This document shows positions 28,101 to 39,350 of a DNA stretch of 64,000 bases, piece by piece. Every line of letters starts with the position of its first letter. Positions within the stretch are counted from its first letter, which is position 1. A program made the position numbers and the translations under genes. The notes below the pieces were generated by a model. The model worked only from the letters and a program-made list of their open reading frames with translations, was not told the DNA's origin and did no database searches. The stretch is from Lagopus muta (Eukaryota > Chordata > Aves > Galliformes > Phasianidae). The stretch is taken from positions 9,973,219 through 10,037,218 of the forward strand of contig NC_064444.1 of the NCBI RefSeq assembly GCF_023343835.1, given 5' to 3'.

Positions 28101-31100
28101 GACTTTGGTAATCTTCTGGGGGCATTACATGAATAGCATCTTGTATTTCTGTATTTTTTAGAAGCCTCTTTTATTTTCTATTTTGGCCACTTTAAATAAT
28201 TTTGTCCCTTATGAAATACTGCTATTTAAAAATGCATGCCTAGCCAGGTATGGCTACGTGCCTGCATTTCTGCATTATCTAATGGTTTGAATGTTGTCTG
28301 TTCTTTGTTTTGCAGTGTAAAGCAGCGTAAATGAAAAGTGGGCCCTTATTTGGTTATTGTGATACACTTTTATTTATAGTTTATGCTTAGAGAAACCTTT
28401 TGTGACAGGAGTCAATACAGAATAGGAGTTACCTTAGGAGTGTACAACTTTTCTGTAGTCTAGATCTCTCTTTGGTAGATGAGTTGATGTTTATAATAGT
28501 ATCAGATTCAGAGCTGGTGTCTTGTAGCTTGGGATACTTGTTGTTTTGATGTTCTTTTGAGTTGCTGTGGCCATTTATGACCAGAAGTTTGAAAAATAAG
28601 ATGTTTCCAATGACACTGCATTGAAAACTTGAAGGCGTTGCTTAGAAAACTTTACAAGTTTTATATTTTCAAAACATACATGAGGCTGTATGTTTCTGAT
28701 TTGTTTTGTACTTCACGGGACAAAAGCACGAACCTGTGTGAGAATGCAGGATTTCTCTTCAGGAGGCATATTCTGAAACAATCATTTAGGTGATTTGTAT
28801 TTTGGGAGTTTCACATCCTAATCACGCAGTCGTAATAAAGCGATAAAGTGCAGTGCAAAATACATACAGTGTTAATACTGATTCTCTCATGTATTTTGTC
28901 CCAGTTTGATGATAAGAAGGAATTTATTTATCTGGAGATAGAGGAAAGGATCATGGGGAAGAAATGTAAATGTCATTGTTCTAGTTTACGGCATAGCTTA
29001 ATCTTAGCAATTATTTCCAAGTCAGTCCTTAAGGCCTTTCAAGAAGCAGCAGTATACCTGGCAGTGATATTTTCTATGGCCTTAGCAAATAGTAAACAAG
29101 AGTGTATTACAATTAACTCTTCACAGATTTTGTCAAAATCTAAACTATCATAAAATACTTAAGGAAAATTAAATATATTGTTATGATCTGCTAGAAAATA
29201 AACATCTAGCAATGATCAAGAGACCTCGTCAGTGAGAAGCATTTAGAAATCTAACTTATGCATTCAGATGACAGAGTCACCTTATTTTTCATGGCCTTAT
29301 TTCCACATTATTCAAGTTTATGTAAAATTTTTTGTTAGAAAGAGAACTGTTCAACTGGATGGCATGCATGCATATCAGCATATCATCTACAGCTTGAGTA
29401 TCTATTCAAAAAAGGGTCATTTGAAAATTCTTATCTTGTTCTGACAGCCTGAGTTCTGTCTCCATAGGAACAGAAGCATCAGAAGGGTCATTAGTGTTGT
29501 AGATTTCTCCTCTGACAGCCAGTTCAGCTTTGCAAGAGGAGGCATTAAACAAAGTGCCATGGAACTGGAAGATGTAACAAAAATAATAATTATGCTCTGA
29601 TTCTTCAGGAAGCCAAAAAAACACAACTTTTGTCATTATCATAGCACCTGCAAACTTCAAAAGCAATTATATTTTAAATTAGAGATAATTATGTTAATTA
29701 GTGAGAGTTATTTTAATTAACTGACCCAATGACAGTTCTGCATTCTGAAAATGACATTCAGCTCACTTTGGTAAATCCTTTGTGTCTTTAGTGAGAAAAA
29801 AGTATTTGAGGACAGTGTAGAAGATCTGTCTAGAAAGGATTAAACTTTATTCCCCAAATATGTTTCAGTTATGTAGCAGCTTTTTGCAAGGAGGTATACA
29901 AGCTATACTTTCTATATGGTCATTTACTGCAATAATGGAGCCTTCGCTTATTCTAAGATATCTTTAGTTTACACTGGATGAATGGATTCCAGTGTAAAAA
30001 TGTATTTCTTCAATGGCTTTATTGCATAGAATTTAGTTTAAAATTAACTTGCAGTAAGTGTCACTGCATGCGAAGCCTTCAGGAACGGTCTGAATCCTAA
30101 GACTAGTTTCATTGAAAAGCTCTCTCTTAAAAAGTAGGCATTATACACTGAGGGGAAGTAAAACTGTCAAGCTTCTGGGAAGTAACAGACCTAGGAAAAA
30201 TCAGTGCACCTGCAAAGCTTGGATATTGATTAAATGTTGTTATCCTTGTCACTTCTTATGCTTGTTAAAGGAAAAGATGAAACAAAATTCACGTTGACAC
30301 AAGCTGGCACAAATCTTGGTCTAATCATCATCTGAGCTAAAGGGATTTGGAAGGTTTGGGCGGAGGTGAACACTGAAGTCTTGATTAGGCAGCAGGAAGT
30401 CATTTATAATTTACTTCACTGCTATACTTGGTGAATTTTCTAGCTGCTTTGTCAACAGTAACATTTGATGTTTTAATTTGCCTCAGGGGAAGTGATGGCA
30501 GGAGGTAGCTATATAGTCTTCCTGTGATATTCACAAGTATGTGTTTGTGAAATCATACTTGTATAAATGCAGATATGCAGATTTGTTAGGATGTGGATCT
30601 ATAAAGGAGGACTTGCTTTTTCTACCAGGTACGTTATCTCTTGGAATGGACAGAAGAAGACTTAGAAGATGAAGATGATGCAGTCAGTACATTGAAACCA
30701 GAATTCTGCCATCCATTATGCCAGTGCTCGAAATGTGGGCCAGCACAAAAGGTTGGAATATTCGTTCTGTAAATAGAATAATTTGTGTTCATGTAATTCA
30801 GCTTCTAGCTCAAGGGAAATAGCATTCATATAGACCAACACCTCTGTATCTGTGTCCAAAAAGTAATGAAATATGTACAGACCACAACAGAACTCATCTG
30901 ATGATAGTAAATTGTACAAAGACTTATTTATCATGGAGCACAGACGTTTTAAAATACTTTTTTTTTTTTTTTTTTTTTTTTAAAGTAAGGAAATGATTCA
31001 GGCTTGGAAATAGAATGCCAATTACTTGCCCTTCAAGAAGAATTGCTACTTTTTAAGATGTACATTGCTGGATAAATCATTGGAGAATAAACCAAATTAT

Positions 31101-34100
31101 AAATTTTCACTGCATTGGCTATTTTGAAGTAAAAGTATCCATAAAGAGCAAAGATGTGAGATGGCTTATGTTTTTCTAAATTCCTCACTGCTACCTTACA
31201 CTTATTTTGTGTAGGGTTTGTGGTTTGTTCTTTGATAAGTTGTTTCCTTGCACTTCTGAATATGGAGACCATATGTTAAAGGTGCCACACCTGGAGAATG
31301 TGAAGTTCTACTGGTGTTGGGGAAGGAATGGCACTGACTTTGGAATTTACTTACCTAATGAAAAGCAGAAGTGATTTGTTAACTGATCTGGTTAAGCATA
31401 CCTTTTAAAGAACACTGAGGACGGGCAGGATGAAAGATCTACCACTGTGAACATGAAGCACCCATGCAGTTTGTGAGAGGAGTAAAAACAAATACTGCTG
31501 TGTAAGCCACGTTTGAGGTAGTTTTCTTGACTCCCCATGGAGTCTGTGCTCTGGAACAACGATACTTGCACATGGGAAAAAAAAATAAATTAGTTATTAT
31601 ATGTATTACCTAGCAGTATTATCTAGTGCAGTAAAATAGGTACATAGTGTCTGCAGGCCGTGAGTATTTGTGAAATGTAGCTCATAAAGTATTAACACCC
31701 AGTGTCTGTATGTAACAGCATCCTAACAGCTATATAAAAAGCACTGGGCCTTACTTCCATCTCAACCTACACACCTTTTGTCCCTTTTTAATAACATGAA
31801 CACTTTGCCAGGAATTTCTATATAGGGAGCTATCATACTGAAAGAAAAAGAGAAAAAAACTTGAAAAATACTGCAAAGGTGCTCTGATTCACCAGCTGTA
31901 AAGTCTTCAGTGAGGTTCTGTAGTTGAAGTTCTTGAAATGTCTGTCCAGCTGCTTGGTGTTTTACTTAGTAAGTATTTGATTGCATTTTGGTCAATAGAA
32001 AGTAACAGAATTAATTATTTTGTTTTGTGTACTCCTCAACAGAAATTTGCAAGGGTCCCTGCTAATGGCCTTGGTGTAAATGTATCAAATCAAGATGGTT
32101 TTACACCATTGCATATGGCTGCACTGCATGGACACTCTGACCTCGTCTCTCTCTTGTTGAAACATGGAGCCAGTATCAGTGCCAAGAATGCAGAACATGC
32201 AGTGCCTCTTCATTTAGCCTGCCAGAAAGGTCACTCCCAGGTAATGGAGCCTCTAATTGCAAGCTATTTAACACAGAGCCACCAGCAAAAAACTCTTCTG
32301 TGAAATTAGCAACAAGATAAACCAGTTAACAGTTAAAATTAATTTAATGATGCTCAAGGCTGAGGTGATGGTTAGTTGGTTTGTGTGGCCTAAATTACGG
32401 AAACTAGTATGATAAGAATTAGTGCTTTTCATTGTCATTTGTTTGGCAAAACTGAGACTTGTTTTCTTCAATCTTCTTGCTTCCTTGCATCCCTTTTTCA
32501 TTCTCTATTTACAGATCTTTGCATGTAAAGAAATGTGCATGATTGCGGTTAGGTAGTATCTTAAATTGAAAAGTTATTTCTTTCAACAGGTGGTAGAATG
32601 TCTAATGAATTATAGTGCTAAACAAAATAAAAAGGATGCATATGGAAATACTCCTTTAATTTATGCATGCTTGAATGGTCACTATGAGACTACTGCCTTG
32701 TTGTTACAGGTAAGATCACTGAAAACAGTCTTCAGAATACCACTTTTATGTGTTACTGGTGCTTGGTTAGGACTCAGATTAGTATTACTATTTAAGCTTT
32801 TCTCCATTAAAATTACTCAGAAAAAAAAAAAAGTGTTTTTTCCTCTTCCTCTTTTCACAGATTTTGATGAGATAAATGTTACTTTGCGATTGTACAGCTA
32901 ACTGCTTTTAAGGAACTTCTCTGTGGCACATGGCAGATTTTCTTGCTTGTGATTGTATCAAATTTTTTTGTTTTTTAGCATTTTGCATGTTGTTGTTTAG
33001 TTTAAGTCTCCTTTAGACTTGGCCTATCTAGAAGATACACACAAAAAATGAAATGAGTTTCTCTATGAAATTGTGGCTATGAGAGAGTAGGAAATAATAA
33101 TATGACCAGGTGGCTTATTGTTGAACTGGTGATTGCTAGCATATGCTTTTTGGTTTTGTATACAGCTACAAGGCTGTTGTTGCTTTGTTCTCGTTGCTAC
33201 ATAGAAAATGAAAGGGGAGAGAAGCACAATAATAACGTGCTATCTCAATTTTAGGCTGCTTTTTATTATCTCTGATTTTATTTTGCTGTCCAGCATGGAG
33301 CTTCTGTTAACCTTTCTAATGCCAAAGGAAATACAGCACTGCATGAGGCTGTGATAGGGAAGAATGAAGCCCTGGTGGACTTGTTGCTGCAGAATGGTGC
33401 GATGACACACATACAGAATGAAAGGAACTGTACCCCTGCAGACTGTGCTGAGCCGGTGAGTGCAGAAAGTTTGCTTCCAGCATTCCGATTTTCTAAAGTT
33501 CCATAGGTGTAATGTAAAGCAAATGTAACTGCTTGTCACAGCAGCATTTTTAGCCCTTCATTGCCGAGACGTCTGTACTCAAAAGTTACATGCGATGTAA
33601 GACTAAGATGCCTGTTTATTGTGCCATGACTTGTGATATGTGAAAGCTGTAGTGCTTTTGAAATAAAAATCCTAGACAAAAAGGATGAGCCTAGGAAGAG
33701 TGAAAGCACATGTATGAAAATGTGAATAGTGGCAGAGAGAGCAGAAGAAATGCAGGCTGTAGGAAAACAAACACCCTGTTCTAGTCAGTTACCCTGCTAG
33801 CAGTTTTGTTTCACCACCATGTTTTGCCCTTCATGCTTTTTGATATCTTTTATCTTGTCGTCATCAACTTTCATTTTATTAATACCAGGTTATAAGGAAT
33901 TATTCTCTAAATGATTCCTATCTTATTGTACTTAAATAGCTTCTGACGTGTAGAATAGCAGCCACAAAATTCTGTACTGCATCAATTTCAGTATACATAT
34001 TATCAATCTAATCATAGGTGAACTTACCCATCAGTGGTATAATTTGAAATAGACAGAGACTGCAAAAGCATTTTGTTGCATTGCACCCTGTGGAACACAG

Positions 34101-37100
34101 GCTTTGTCCAGAGTCAAGCTGATATGAAGTCTTTATTTATAAAGAGGTATTCTTGTGTACATTCATTTCAGCAGCTAACACTCCTGCATGAACTGTAATT
34201 CTGAAATTGTACTTTTATTTCCTTATTTTTATTTCAACACTGATGAAAACGGAAACTTCTGAAATTAAGAATTCAAATATCATTAAGTTGCTGGAAACAG
34301 CAGCAAGCTGTGTACCTGCATCAGCAGAGGAAGAAAAGGAACGTGAGCAGCATGCTACTATCAAGATAAGAAGAAAAGGTACATGTCCTTTATCCACTGT
34401 TATGAATAAAAAGAGATTTAGGAATTAATCTGAGACAATATGATCTACATATAATTAAAGAATAGCCAACTGTTTTTCATATTTTTTACAGGAAACACTG
34501 AGAATAATATAACTAAATTCAGCAGACTTTTAATTACATATATGACATCTTTCACAAACTCAGTTTTCACTTCTTTGGTGCATAGCAGGGAATTTTACAT
34601 ACTAAATCATTTCATGCTAAAAAAAAAAAAAGCACATTTGAGATTATATAATTAACCATGCAATACTTCGTCCATTTCAGTGCAAAGAAGAAGGGATTAA
34701 ATCACCTCTGGTTGTCGTCCACATTGCCCTAAGACAGATACTTCAGTGTGTTCTGTCTCTGAGATTATGGGACAGAAATCAAAGCTACAGAAATAATTTT
34801 CTAGGCCAGCAAGCAAGATTTGCAAAAGAATGCTTTTCTGTAAGTGGGAGCATTTAGTACAATCTAAACAAATATATTGAGACACATGGTACTGTTTGAT
34901 GGTACAGCTGAGCTGATGTAGCTTATTGCCACTTAAAAGAAATGGTGTTACTCCTGGCCCATCATCACTTCATCACTCCTTCCCTCTGCTTCTGTTGTCC
35001 TTATCCACTGCTTCCTTATGCTGGCTCAGAAGTTTTTCAGATGATTTCCCAGCTGATACAGTTCGCCAACAGAGGAGATAGGGTATAACAAGTAACAAGT
35101 TTTGTGCTGAGCTGCACAACTCAGCATAGCAAAGGGACTGCTGCCACCCCAGTTGTGGAAAGAAGACAGTTGAGGCTGCATGGCCAGGACAGAGGGAAAA
35201 GGAGAAGCAGAAGTGCCCATTTCAGCATCCATGAGTTTTAGTTAGACTTTTCAAAGTACCTCATCTGCTTCCTCAGGAAAGAATGTCAATATTTTGTTAA
35301 AATAAAATTTATCACCATATGCTGTTGCCAGAGACTGATGCAATCATTTCAAATATCATGGGAATAGCTTTTAAAAGACCAGCAAAAGACATAACTAAGG
35401 AGTATTAATGAAGAGGTGGAAAAGCATTAGTTACACGCATTTGTAAAAATTGGAATGATGAGCCTCAAAGTCCAGAATTAAATGGTCTCTCCAGAATCTT
35501 GGCCAGTTGTGCTAATCTGATTAACAGTGCTTACTCCTGCAACTTAAAATGGTTTAAAATTTCCAAAGAGAAATGGTGACTGATTCAAGTTATTACTGCA
35601 AAGCTTTTTCGCCTGTCAGTAAATATCACTTTTCATTCAGAACTTTTTTTTTTTAACTCTTCATTGTGACTAAGCTGTACTTACAGCTGCCTGTTCTTTT
35701 AAACCCTAGTGAACGAGCCACGAGAGAAAGCTGATGATCCCATGAACAGACAACATCAACTCGTCCAATCAATTAACAGATTTAACAAGTAAGCATAGAT
35801 GCTTTCGTGGAAGTACATTTATTGTTTCCCACAAGCAAACAAAGCATGTAACTGTTTAATAACGCCCAAAAGTGGGCCAAGCATTGTTGCACATCAGATA
35901 TGACTAAGTAGATAGATACAACAGTAGATGTTAATCCACAGAGGCATAAACATTAATATCACCAGACAGATGTTCTAGGCGTACTTGGTGGTGGTGAATG
36001 CCAGTGATGTGATGTGAAGCAGAAAGGGGAAAAGCTGGTTTCTGAAGGTAGTACTGGCAAACATATTTACAACAGTTTTTGCACTGGTACTTGCTATGCC
36101 ATAAATCAGCAATTTCTGAGCCAGGCTGTTTTAAAAATATCTTAATACTTCAGTCAGACATTGGGTTTTGGCTGTTATCTTCCAACTTTCAGTTTACATT
36201 GTGTGATAAAATGATGCCCAATCCCTGCAGACCTTCAAGGGAAGGCTGGATAAAGCCCTGGGCAAGCTGTGGTGTCCCTGTTTGCTGCAGGGGAGTTGGA
36301 CCAGATGGCCTCAGAGGTCTCTTCCAACTCGAAGGATTTTATGATTCTAAAATATAAGAGATAGTAGTAGGCTGTCTTTTTGTGGAAAAAGTGACTGTCA
36401 GATAGTTGCCTTTGTGTGCTGAGATAGTGCCACCTAGAGGGTTTTTCATCAAGACTTGTGAAAAGACTAAATGAAAGCGTCAAATTTAATTTCTTTAAAC
36501 TGTATTTTAGAGCAAAACATTTACGGAGAACAATAACAAGAGATAAAAGCGTCCCCAATTTTGACTATCAGTTCTTGCACCAGGTAAGAGGAAACACATT
36601 ACTTGTATAATATATGTCTGCTATTAACATAGATATGTGTAACAGAGAAATCTCTTTACCGGTGGTGGTCAACGAATTCCCAAGGTTCTGACGTGCTTGC
36701 TAAATTGCTAATGTTCCATCCTTGTCCAGACTCAATTGTACTATCTACTATCCATCTCTTAAATGTCTCATACTTCCTTTTAAATTTCTTAAACCTCTTC
36801 TTGCAGGCTTAATTTTTTTGTCTTTCTGTTGCTTGTCCAGCAAAATCTAGGATATGCTTGAAAAAGTATATATTGTGAGAACAGATGTTGCCAAGCAGAG
36901 GTGCTATTCACAGGAGAGAAATTTGTCAGTAAATTGATAAATCTGCTTCTAGGTGGAGACTTTTCGCAAGGGAGATAGCAAAATGGATGTTGCGTTGTCA
37001 GCTGTATCACAGCTGTATGGTGTGGTCAGTTCATCAGTGGTTGGGCATACTGTGGCACCCTCAGCCAGTATAGCTGCTGGATGCTGCCCTACCCCCAGAG

Positions 37101-38572
37101 CATGCACCCCCTCTTCCTTCTTTGCACTGGCTGTGACTCTTACTGGAAATCTTGCTGAGCCTTTCTGGCATACTAAGTCAGGAGAAAAACAAACCTGTCC
37201 AAAAGAAAGCAGTTTTCTACCAGGTTAGTTCAGTAGCTGTCTGTTATTAGATTGATGTAGCCTCTGAAATGTGGTCTCTGCCTCTCATCTTCATCTACAA
37301 AATGAAATGCTCTTCCATTTCATGGATCTCGTTAGATTTAGTATTTGCGAATTGAGAATGCCAAATCAATGCCACAGAAGTGTAATATTTTATTAATTCT
37401 TTCTAGCATTAATGATAATATTCCATTAATTAAATGCGGGATTTGGATTTTATAGTTGTAAATCACCAAAGAGAGCATGTCATGCAAATACATCAACTGA
37501 CAGAAAATATGTGACAGTGATATATAGCACATTCACCATGTTTGACTGTCATGGCTCTGTAAATTTACAGGTCATAGTCACCTTCTGAAACTTCTTCAAT
37601 TTTTGGCCATTATTTCAGCAAAAGGGTATTATAATTGTTTTCTGCCCTTAATTATTTTCTCAGAAAATCTGTCATTAGTATGCTTGGCCTTTTTTTTTTT
37701 TTTTAATATCCAATTTTTATATTTAAATCAGCAAAGCGGCCAGTGATCAAGGAGAGCCACCTTTTTTGTAAAAGAAAAGTCCGGCAGATATAGAAATGGA
37801 AGGTAGGAGTACTTGGAGAGACTGAACAAGAGTCTTGAAGGAGCACGGGGTCTCTCTCCCCTGACAGATCTGGTAGCAGTTTGGCTTTTGGATCTAATTC
37901 TGCAGTGTCTAGTTGAGCCTGTCTCTGTAACTGCCAGCACATTTCTTAGTGGTATGAGAAACAACTGCTGCAATAACTTAAGACCTGCACTACAAAAGAT
38001 GTTTGTAAGAGATAAGATCATATTGGAAAATAAGTTTTAGAATGCCTTGATTGTCTTTTCAGTTCTGGTACTGATATGTTGCTGTGGCAAGTTGGCCTCT
38101 TCTTGTTTTCACATATTCAGACTGAAGATGATAAATGTCCTACAAAGTGCACTATTCCTAATTCTCGACTGTGTTCTCAGTGTCAATATCATGACATTAA
38201 TATGATAATTATATTCACGAAACTATTTTAATTATCCATGTTTGTGGTGAAGAAACCAGACAGTGCTTTTGACATGCCATTTTTCCTTCCCCACAGTTAG
38301 CTATTAAAGGCTTTGATAAAACCAAGTTAAAATCTGTTGAAACACTGGACCAGAACAAAGCAAAGATTACTGACGCAGAATGCAGTGGTGAATTTATGAA
38401 ACATGATGACATGATAGAAACTCCTTGTAGGAGTAAATTAATGCACCGGAGACACACTGTTAATGTTCCGCTTTCAGCAGAGAGTGTCAGTGGTAATAGT
38501 TTATCCAGCCCTGGAAGCCCAAGTATTTCACAATCGAGAGACTGCTGTGATGACTTGCTTTCCAAACATTGA
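7808..38572 (+). CDS. ANKRD27: ANKRD27 (VARP), VPS9-domain ankyrin-repeat protein, 28 coding exons
   Basis: VARP is an endosomal protein: its VPS9 domain is a Rab21 guanine-nucleotide exchange factor, and its ankyrin blocks bind Rab32/38, VAMP7 and the retromer subunit VPS29. Coding exons: 7808-7909, 9319-9429, 10565-10721, 12219-12373, 12683-12742, 12835-12888, 12985-13050, 13129-13205, 13556-13677, 14551-14629, 15410-15542, 19653-19745, 20521-20648, 21072-21154, 21886-22001, 22782-22874, 23273-23470, 23779-23838, 23954-24073, 27281-27325, 30629-30751, 32043-32240, 32590-32709, 33294-33455, 34270-34378, 35710-35788, 36511-36583, 38297-38572. All junctions are GT-AG, phases agree throughout, and the lengths sum to 3,192 nt (1,063 residues plus TGA; the human protein is about 1,050). 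The start [14 protein letters not shown] matches the family N-terminus. Residue numbering equals human up to at least residue 550. No frameshift or internal stop is seen, so it is an intact gene. Confidence 0.97.
10131..10267. repeat. Long (TA)n microsatellite
   Basis: About 135 bases of almost pure A/T consist of several TA dinucleotide blocks interrupted by short A or T runs, ending in a T run. It lies in ANKRD27 intron 2, 300 bases upstream of exon 3. Confidence 0.95.
11542..11576. repeat. Imperfect 17-base tandem duplication
   Basis: CAGAAGCGAGGTGACTT is followed, one base later, by CAGAAGTGAGGTGACTT, in ANKRD27 intron 3. Confidence 0.75.
13129..15542 (+). other. ANKRD27: ANKRD27 exons 8-11: VPS9 Rab-GEF domain
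   Basis: Exons 8-11 encode about residues 236-372, the VPS9 domain that exchanges nucleotide on Rab21. The catalytic Asp and Tyr known from VARP are both present: D310 in [19 protein letters not shown] (exon 10) and Y350 in DELGYCLTS (exon 11), at the same numbers as in human. W328 is split across the exon 10/11 junction (TG|G). Donors and acceptors are canonical. Nothing is missing from the catalytic core, so GEF activity is expected by homology. Confidence 0.94.
13206..15409 (+). other. ANKRD27 introns 8-10
   Basis: The introns are 13206-13555, 13678-14550 and 14630-15409. There are no recognised elements; a short repeated GATTCTGAGATA occurs at about 14083-14118. Confidence 0.8.
15543..19652 (+). 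other. ANKRD27 intron 11 (4.1 kb, the largest)
   Basis: AT-rich intron with a 17-T run at 15816. The stretch 17000-18300 is less AT-rich and carries three unrelated open frames of 62-72 codons; it may be an old transposon remnant, but I cannot assign it. Confidence 0.75.
19746..22781 (+). other. ANKRD27 introns 12-15
   Basis: The introns are 19746-20520, 20649-21071, 21155-21885 and 22002-22781. Nothing was recognised beyond AT-rich sequence. Confidence 0.8.
20521..23470 (+). other. ANKRD27: ANKRD27 exons 13-17: first ankyrin block (Rab32/38 site)
   Basis: Exons 13-17 encode residues 404-609 with ankyrin repeats recognisable by the TPLHxAA/LACxxGH signature: [41 protein letters not shown] and [15 protein letters not shown]. 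Residues Q509 (last codons of exon 15) and Y550 (exon 17), recalled from work on mammalian VARP as required for Rab32/38 binding, are both conserved at the same numbers. Exons 16 and 17 (93 and 198 nt) are phase 0-0, each close to a whole number of repeats. Confidence 0.93.
20602..20631 (+). other. ANKRD27: First zinc-fingernail motif of VARP (residues 431-440)
   Basis: Exon 13 encodes [10 protein letters not shown] at residues 431-440. In VARP, two copies of this short Cys-rich pattern (CHPLCxCxxC) bind zinc and dock onto the retromer subunit VPS29. All three spaced Cys residues and the leading Cys-His are intact here. The motif sits just before the first ankyrin block, as in the mammalian protein. 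Confidence 0.9.
22875..23778 (+). other. ANKRD27 introns 16 and 17
   Basis: The introns are 22875-23272 and 23471-23778. They are AT-rich with no recognised element. Confidence 0.8.
24074..27280 (+). other. ANKRD27 intron 19 (3.2 kb)
   Basis: T-rich at its 5' end (24170-24400), then ordinary AT-rich sequence with the 13-base tandem duplication at 25561. No gene or known repeat recognised. Confidence 0.8.
25561..25586. repeat. Perfect 13-base tandem duplication
   Basis: TTAGTTAGACATC occurs twice head to tail in ANKRD27 intron 19. The lack of divergence suggests a recent slippage event. Confidence 0.85.
27326..30628 (+). other. ANKRD27 intron 20 (3.3 kb)
   Basis: Contains open frames of about 100 codons (27762-28073, 28848-29153) with no family resemblance, consistent with chance in AT-rich DNA. 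Nothing else recognised. Confidence 0.8.
30707..30736 (+). other. ANKRD27: Second zinc-fingernail motif of VARP (residues 711-720)
   Basis: Exon 21 encodes [10 protein letters not shown] at residues 711-720, the second copy of the VPS29-binding pattern, after an acidic stretch ([10 protein letters not shown]). It precedes the second ankyrin block, mirroring the first copy. The whole exon (30629-30751) is 123 nt, phase 0-0, and ends at an unusually weak donor (GTTGGA). Confidence 0.9.
30752..32042 (+). other. ANKRD27 intron 21
   Basis: Contains the 24-T run; otherwise no recognised element. Confidence 0.8.
30958..30981. repeat. 24-T homopolymer
   Basis: A run of 24 T lies in ANKRD27 intron 21. 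Smaller T runs are at 15816-15832 (17 T), 37690-37704 and 46496-46518 (interrupted). Confidence 0.95.
32043..33455 (+). other. ANKRD27: ANKRD27 exons 22-24: second ankyrin block
   Basis: Exons 22-24 encode residues 726-885 with repeats [48 protein letters not shown] and GNTALHEAV. In VARP this block carries further partner contacts and may help fold against the VAMP7-binding segment. All three exons are multiples of three (198, 120, 162 nt) in phase 0-0, so each is skippable in frame. Confidence 0.93.
32241..34269 (+). other. ANKRD27 introns 22-24
   Basis: The introns are 32241-32589, 32710-33293 and 33456-34269. AT-rich, with no recognised element. Confidence 0.8.
34379..38296 (+). other. 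ANKRD27 introns 25-27
   Basis: The introns are 34379-35709, 35789-36510 and 36584-38296. Intron 26 holds a CR1 tail; intron 27 holds an exon-like open frame at 36953-37223 and a 15-T run at 37690. About 34900-35240 is less AT-rich and unassigned. Confidence 0.8.
36215..36350 (+). mobile_element. CR1 3' tail
   Basis: It contains CTGCAGACCTTCAAGGGAAG, GGCTGGATAAAGCCCTGGGC and TTGGACCAGATGGCCTC, and ends CTTCCAACTCGAAGGATTTT then ATGATTCTA, the CR1 3' UTR and terminal repeat. It lies in ANKRD27 intron 26, sense orientation, about 160 bases before exon 27. Confidence 0.88.
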
Positions 38573-38974
38573 CAAAGAAGCGCAGATGTGATGTCAAAAG
38601 CTTTGGAACTAGGTGGTGTGGATTTCAGTATCCCTTTGCTGCATATCAAAGAACTCGGTGACGCTTGCAAGCTATGCCTTCAGAAGAGAATACAGGGATA
38701 ACTCTTCAGCAGAAACAGAATGTTCCTAGAACTTTTGAAGACTGAATGTCTTGGAGGTAACTACAGAGCCAGATCGTTGCTGATGTTAACAAACAGGGAA
38801 GTACTGACGTATGTAGGCAGTAAAGTTACCTTCATGTTCTACGTAGCACTTACTAAAAAATCATATATAACAGTAAACCAGACCAAACCCTGTATTGTAT
38901 TTTTTCAGCCATCCACTTTGTTTTTAAAGTCTTTGAATAATTTTCGCATTTTTGGTTTTTACCACTACAATGGA

Positions 38975-39022
38975 TAAATATATACAAATATATATATATT
39001 TATATATACATAAAGATATATT
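38975..39022. repeat. (TA)-rich tract in ANKRD27 3' UTR
   Basis: Imperfect TA repeats beginning ATAAATATATACAAATATAT lie in the predicted 3' UTR. Confidence 0.8.
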
Positions 39023-39321
39023 GGATAACAAGCTATTTATTGACAGAGGTAATTGAAATGTCTATTTTTATTCGAATATTACAAACTGTTATAGCATAAA
39101 TTTTTCTGTATATTTCAGTAGCTGAGAAAACAGTAGTCCATCGGTGACACCATGTTAGACATATATACATGCTAATAATATGAAGGGAACTAATCTTTGC
39201 TAGTTTCTTAGTAATGCTCCTCTGTATCTACAACATCAATTTCTTTTTAGGAGTCAAGACAGTGGGGAGAAGTAGAGAGCCCCTGCAAAGCTAAAGTGTA
39301 AACTCAGTGTTCAGCCTGATT

Positions 39322-39327
39322 AATAAA
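39322..39327 (+). terminator. Candidate ANKRD27 poly(A) signal AATAAA
   Basis: This is a perfect AATAAA hexamer 750 bases after the ANKRD27 stop. It has a T/GT-rich downstream element within about 35-65 bases. Confidence 0.5.
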
Positions 39328-39350
39328 AACGCAGAAGCAAGAGTGCGTAA

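Larger units (their letters stand above)
34270..38572 (+). other. ANKRD27: ANKRD27 exons 25-28: C-terminal tail and stop
   Basis: Exons 25-28 encode residues 886-1063. Recognisable family segments are NSNIIKLLE (exon 25), RDKSVPNF (exon 27) and RRHTV (exon 28); the remainder, including [14 protein letters not shown] in exon 26 and most of exon 28, is diverged from the mammalian sequence I recall. The tail is polar, Ser-rich and probably disordered. The TGA stop is at 38570-38572. The exon 25 acceptor at 34268-34269 was chosen because it restores phase and the NSxI alignment. Confidence 0.85.
38573..39350 (+). other. ANKRD27: ANKRD27 3' UTR (extent inferred)
   Basis: Sequence after the stop is AT-rich, with a TA-rich tract at about 38975-39020. 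A canonical AATAAA lies at 39322-39327, followed by a T/GT-rich stretch at 39361-39390. That makes about 39345 the best candidate cleavage site and gives a 3' UTR of roughly 0.77 kb. Other near-canonical signals occur, so longer forms are possible. Confidence 0.5.

Noticed and set aside
38215-38670. 151-codon minus-strand open frame over ANKRD27 exon 28
   Set aside because: It is antisense to a coding exon confirmed by phase, stop position and the RRHTV family motif; no similarity of its own.
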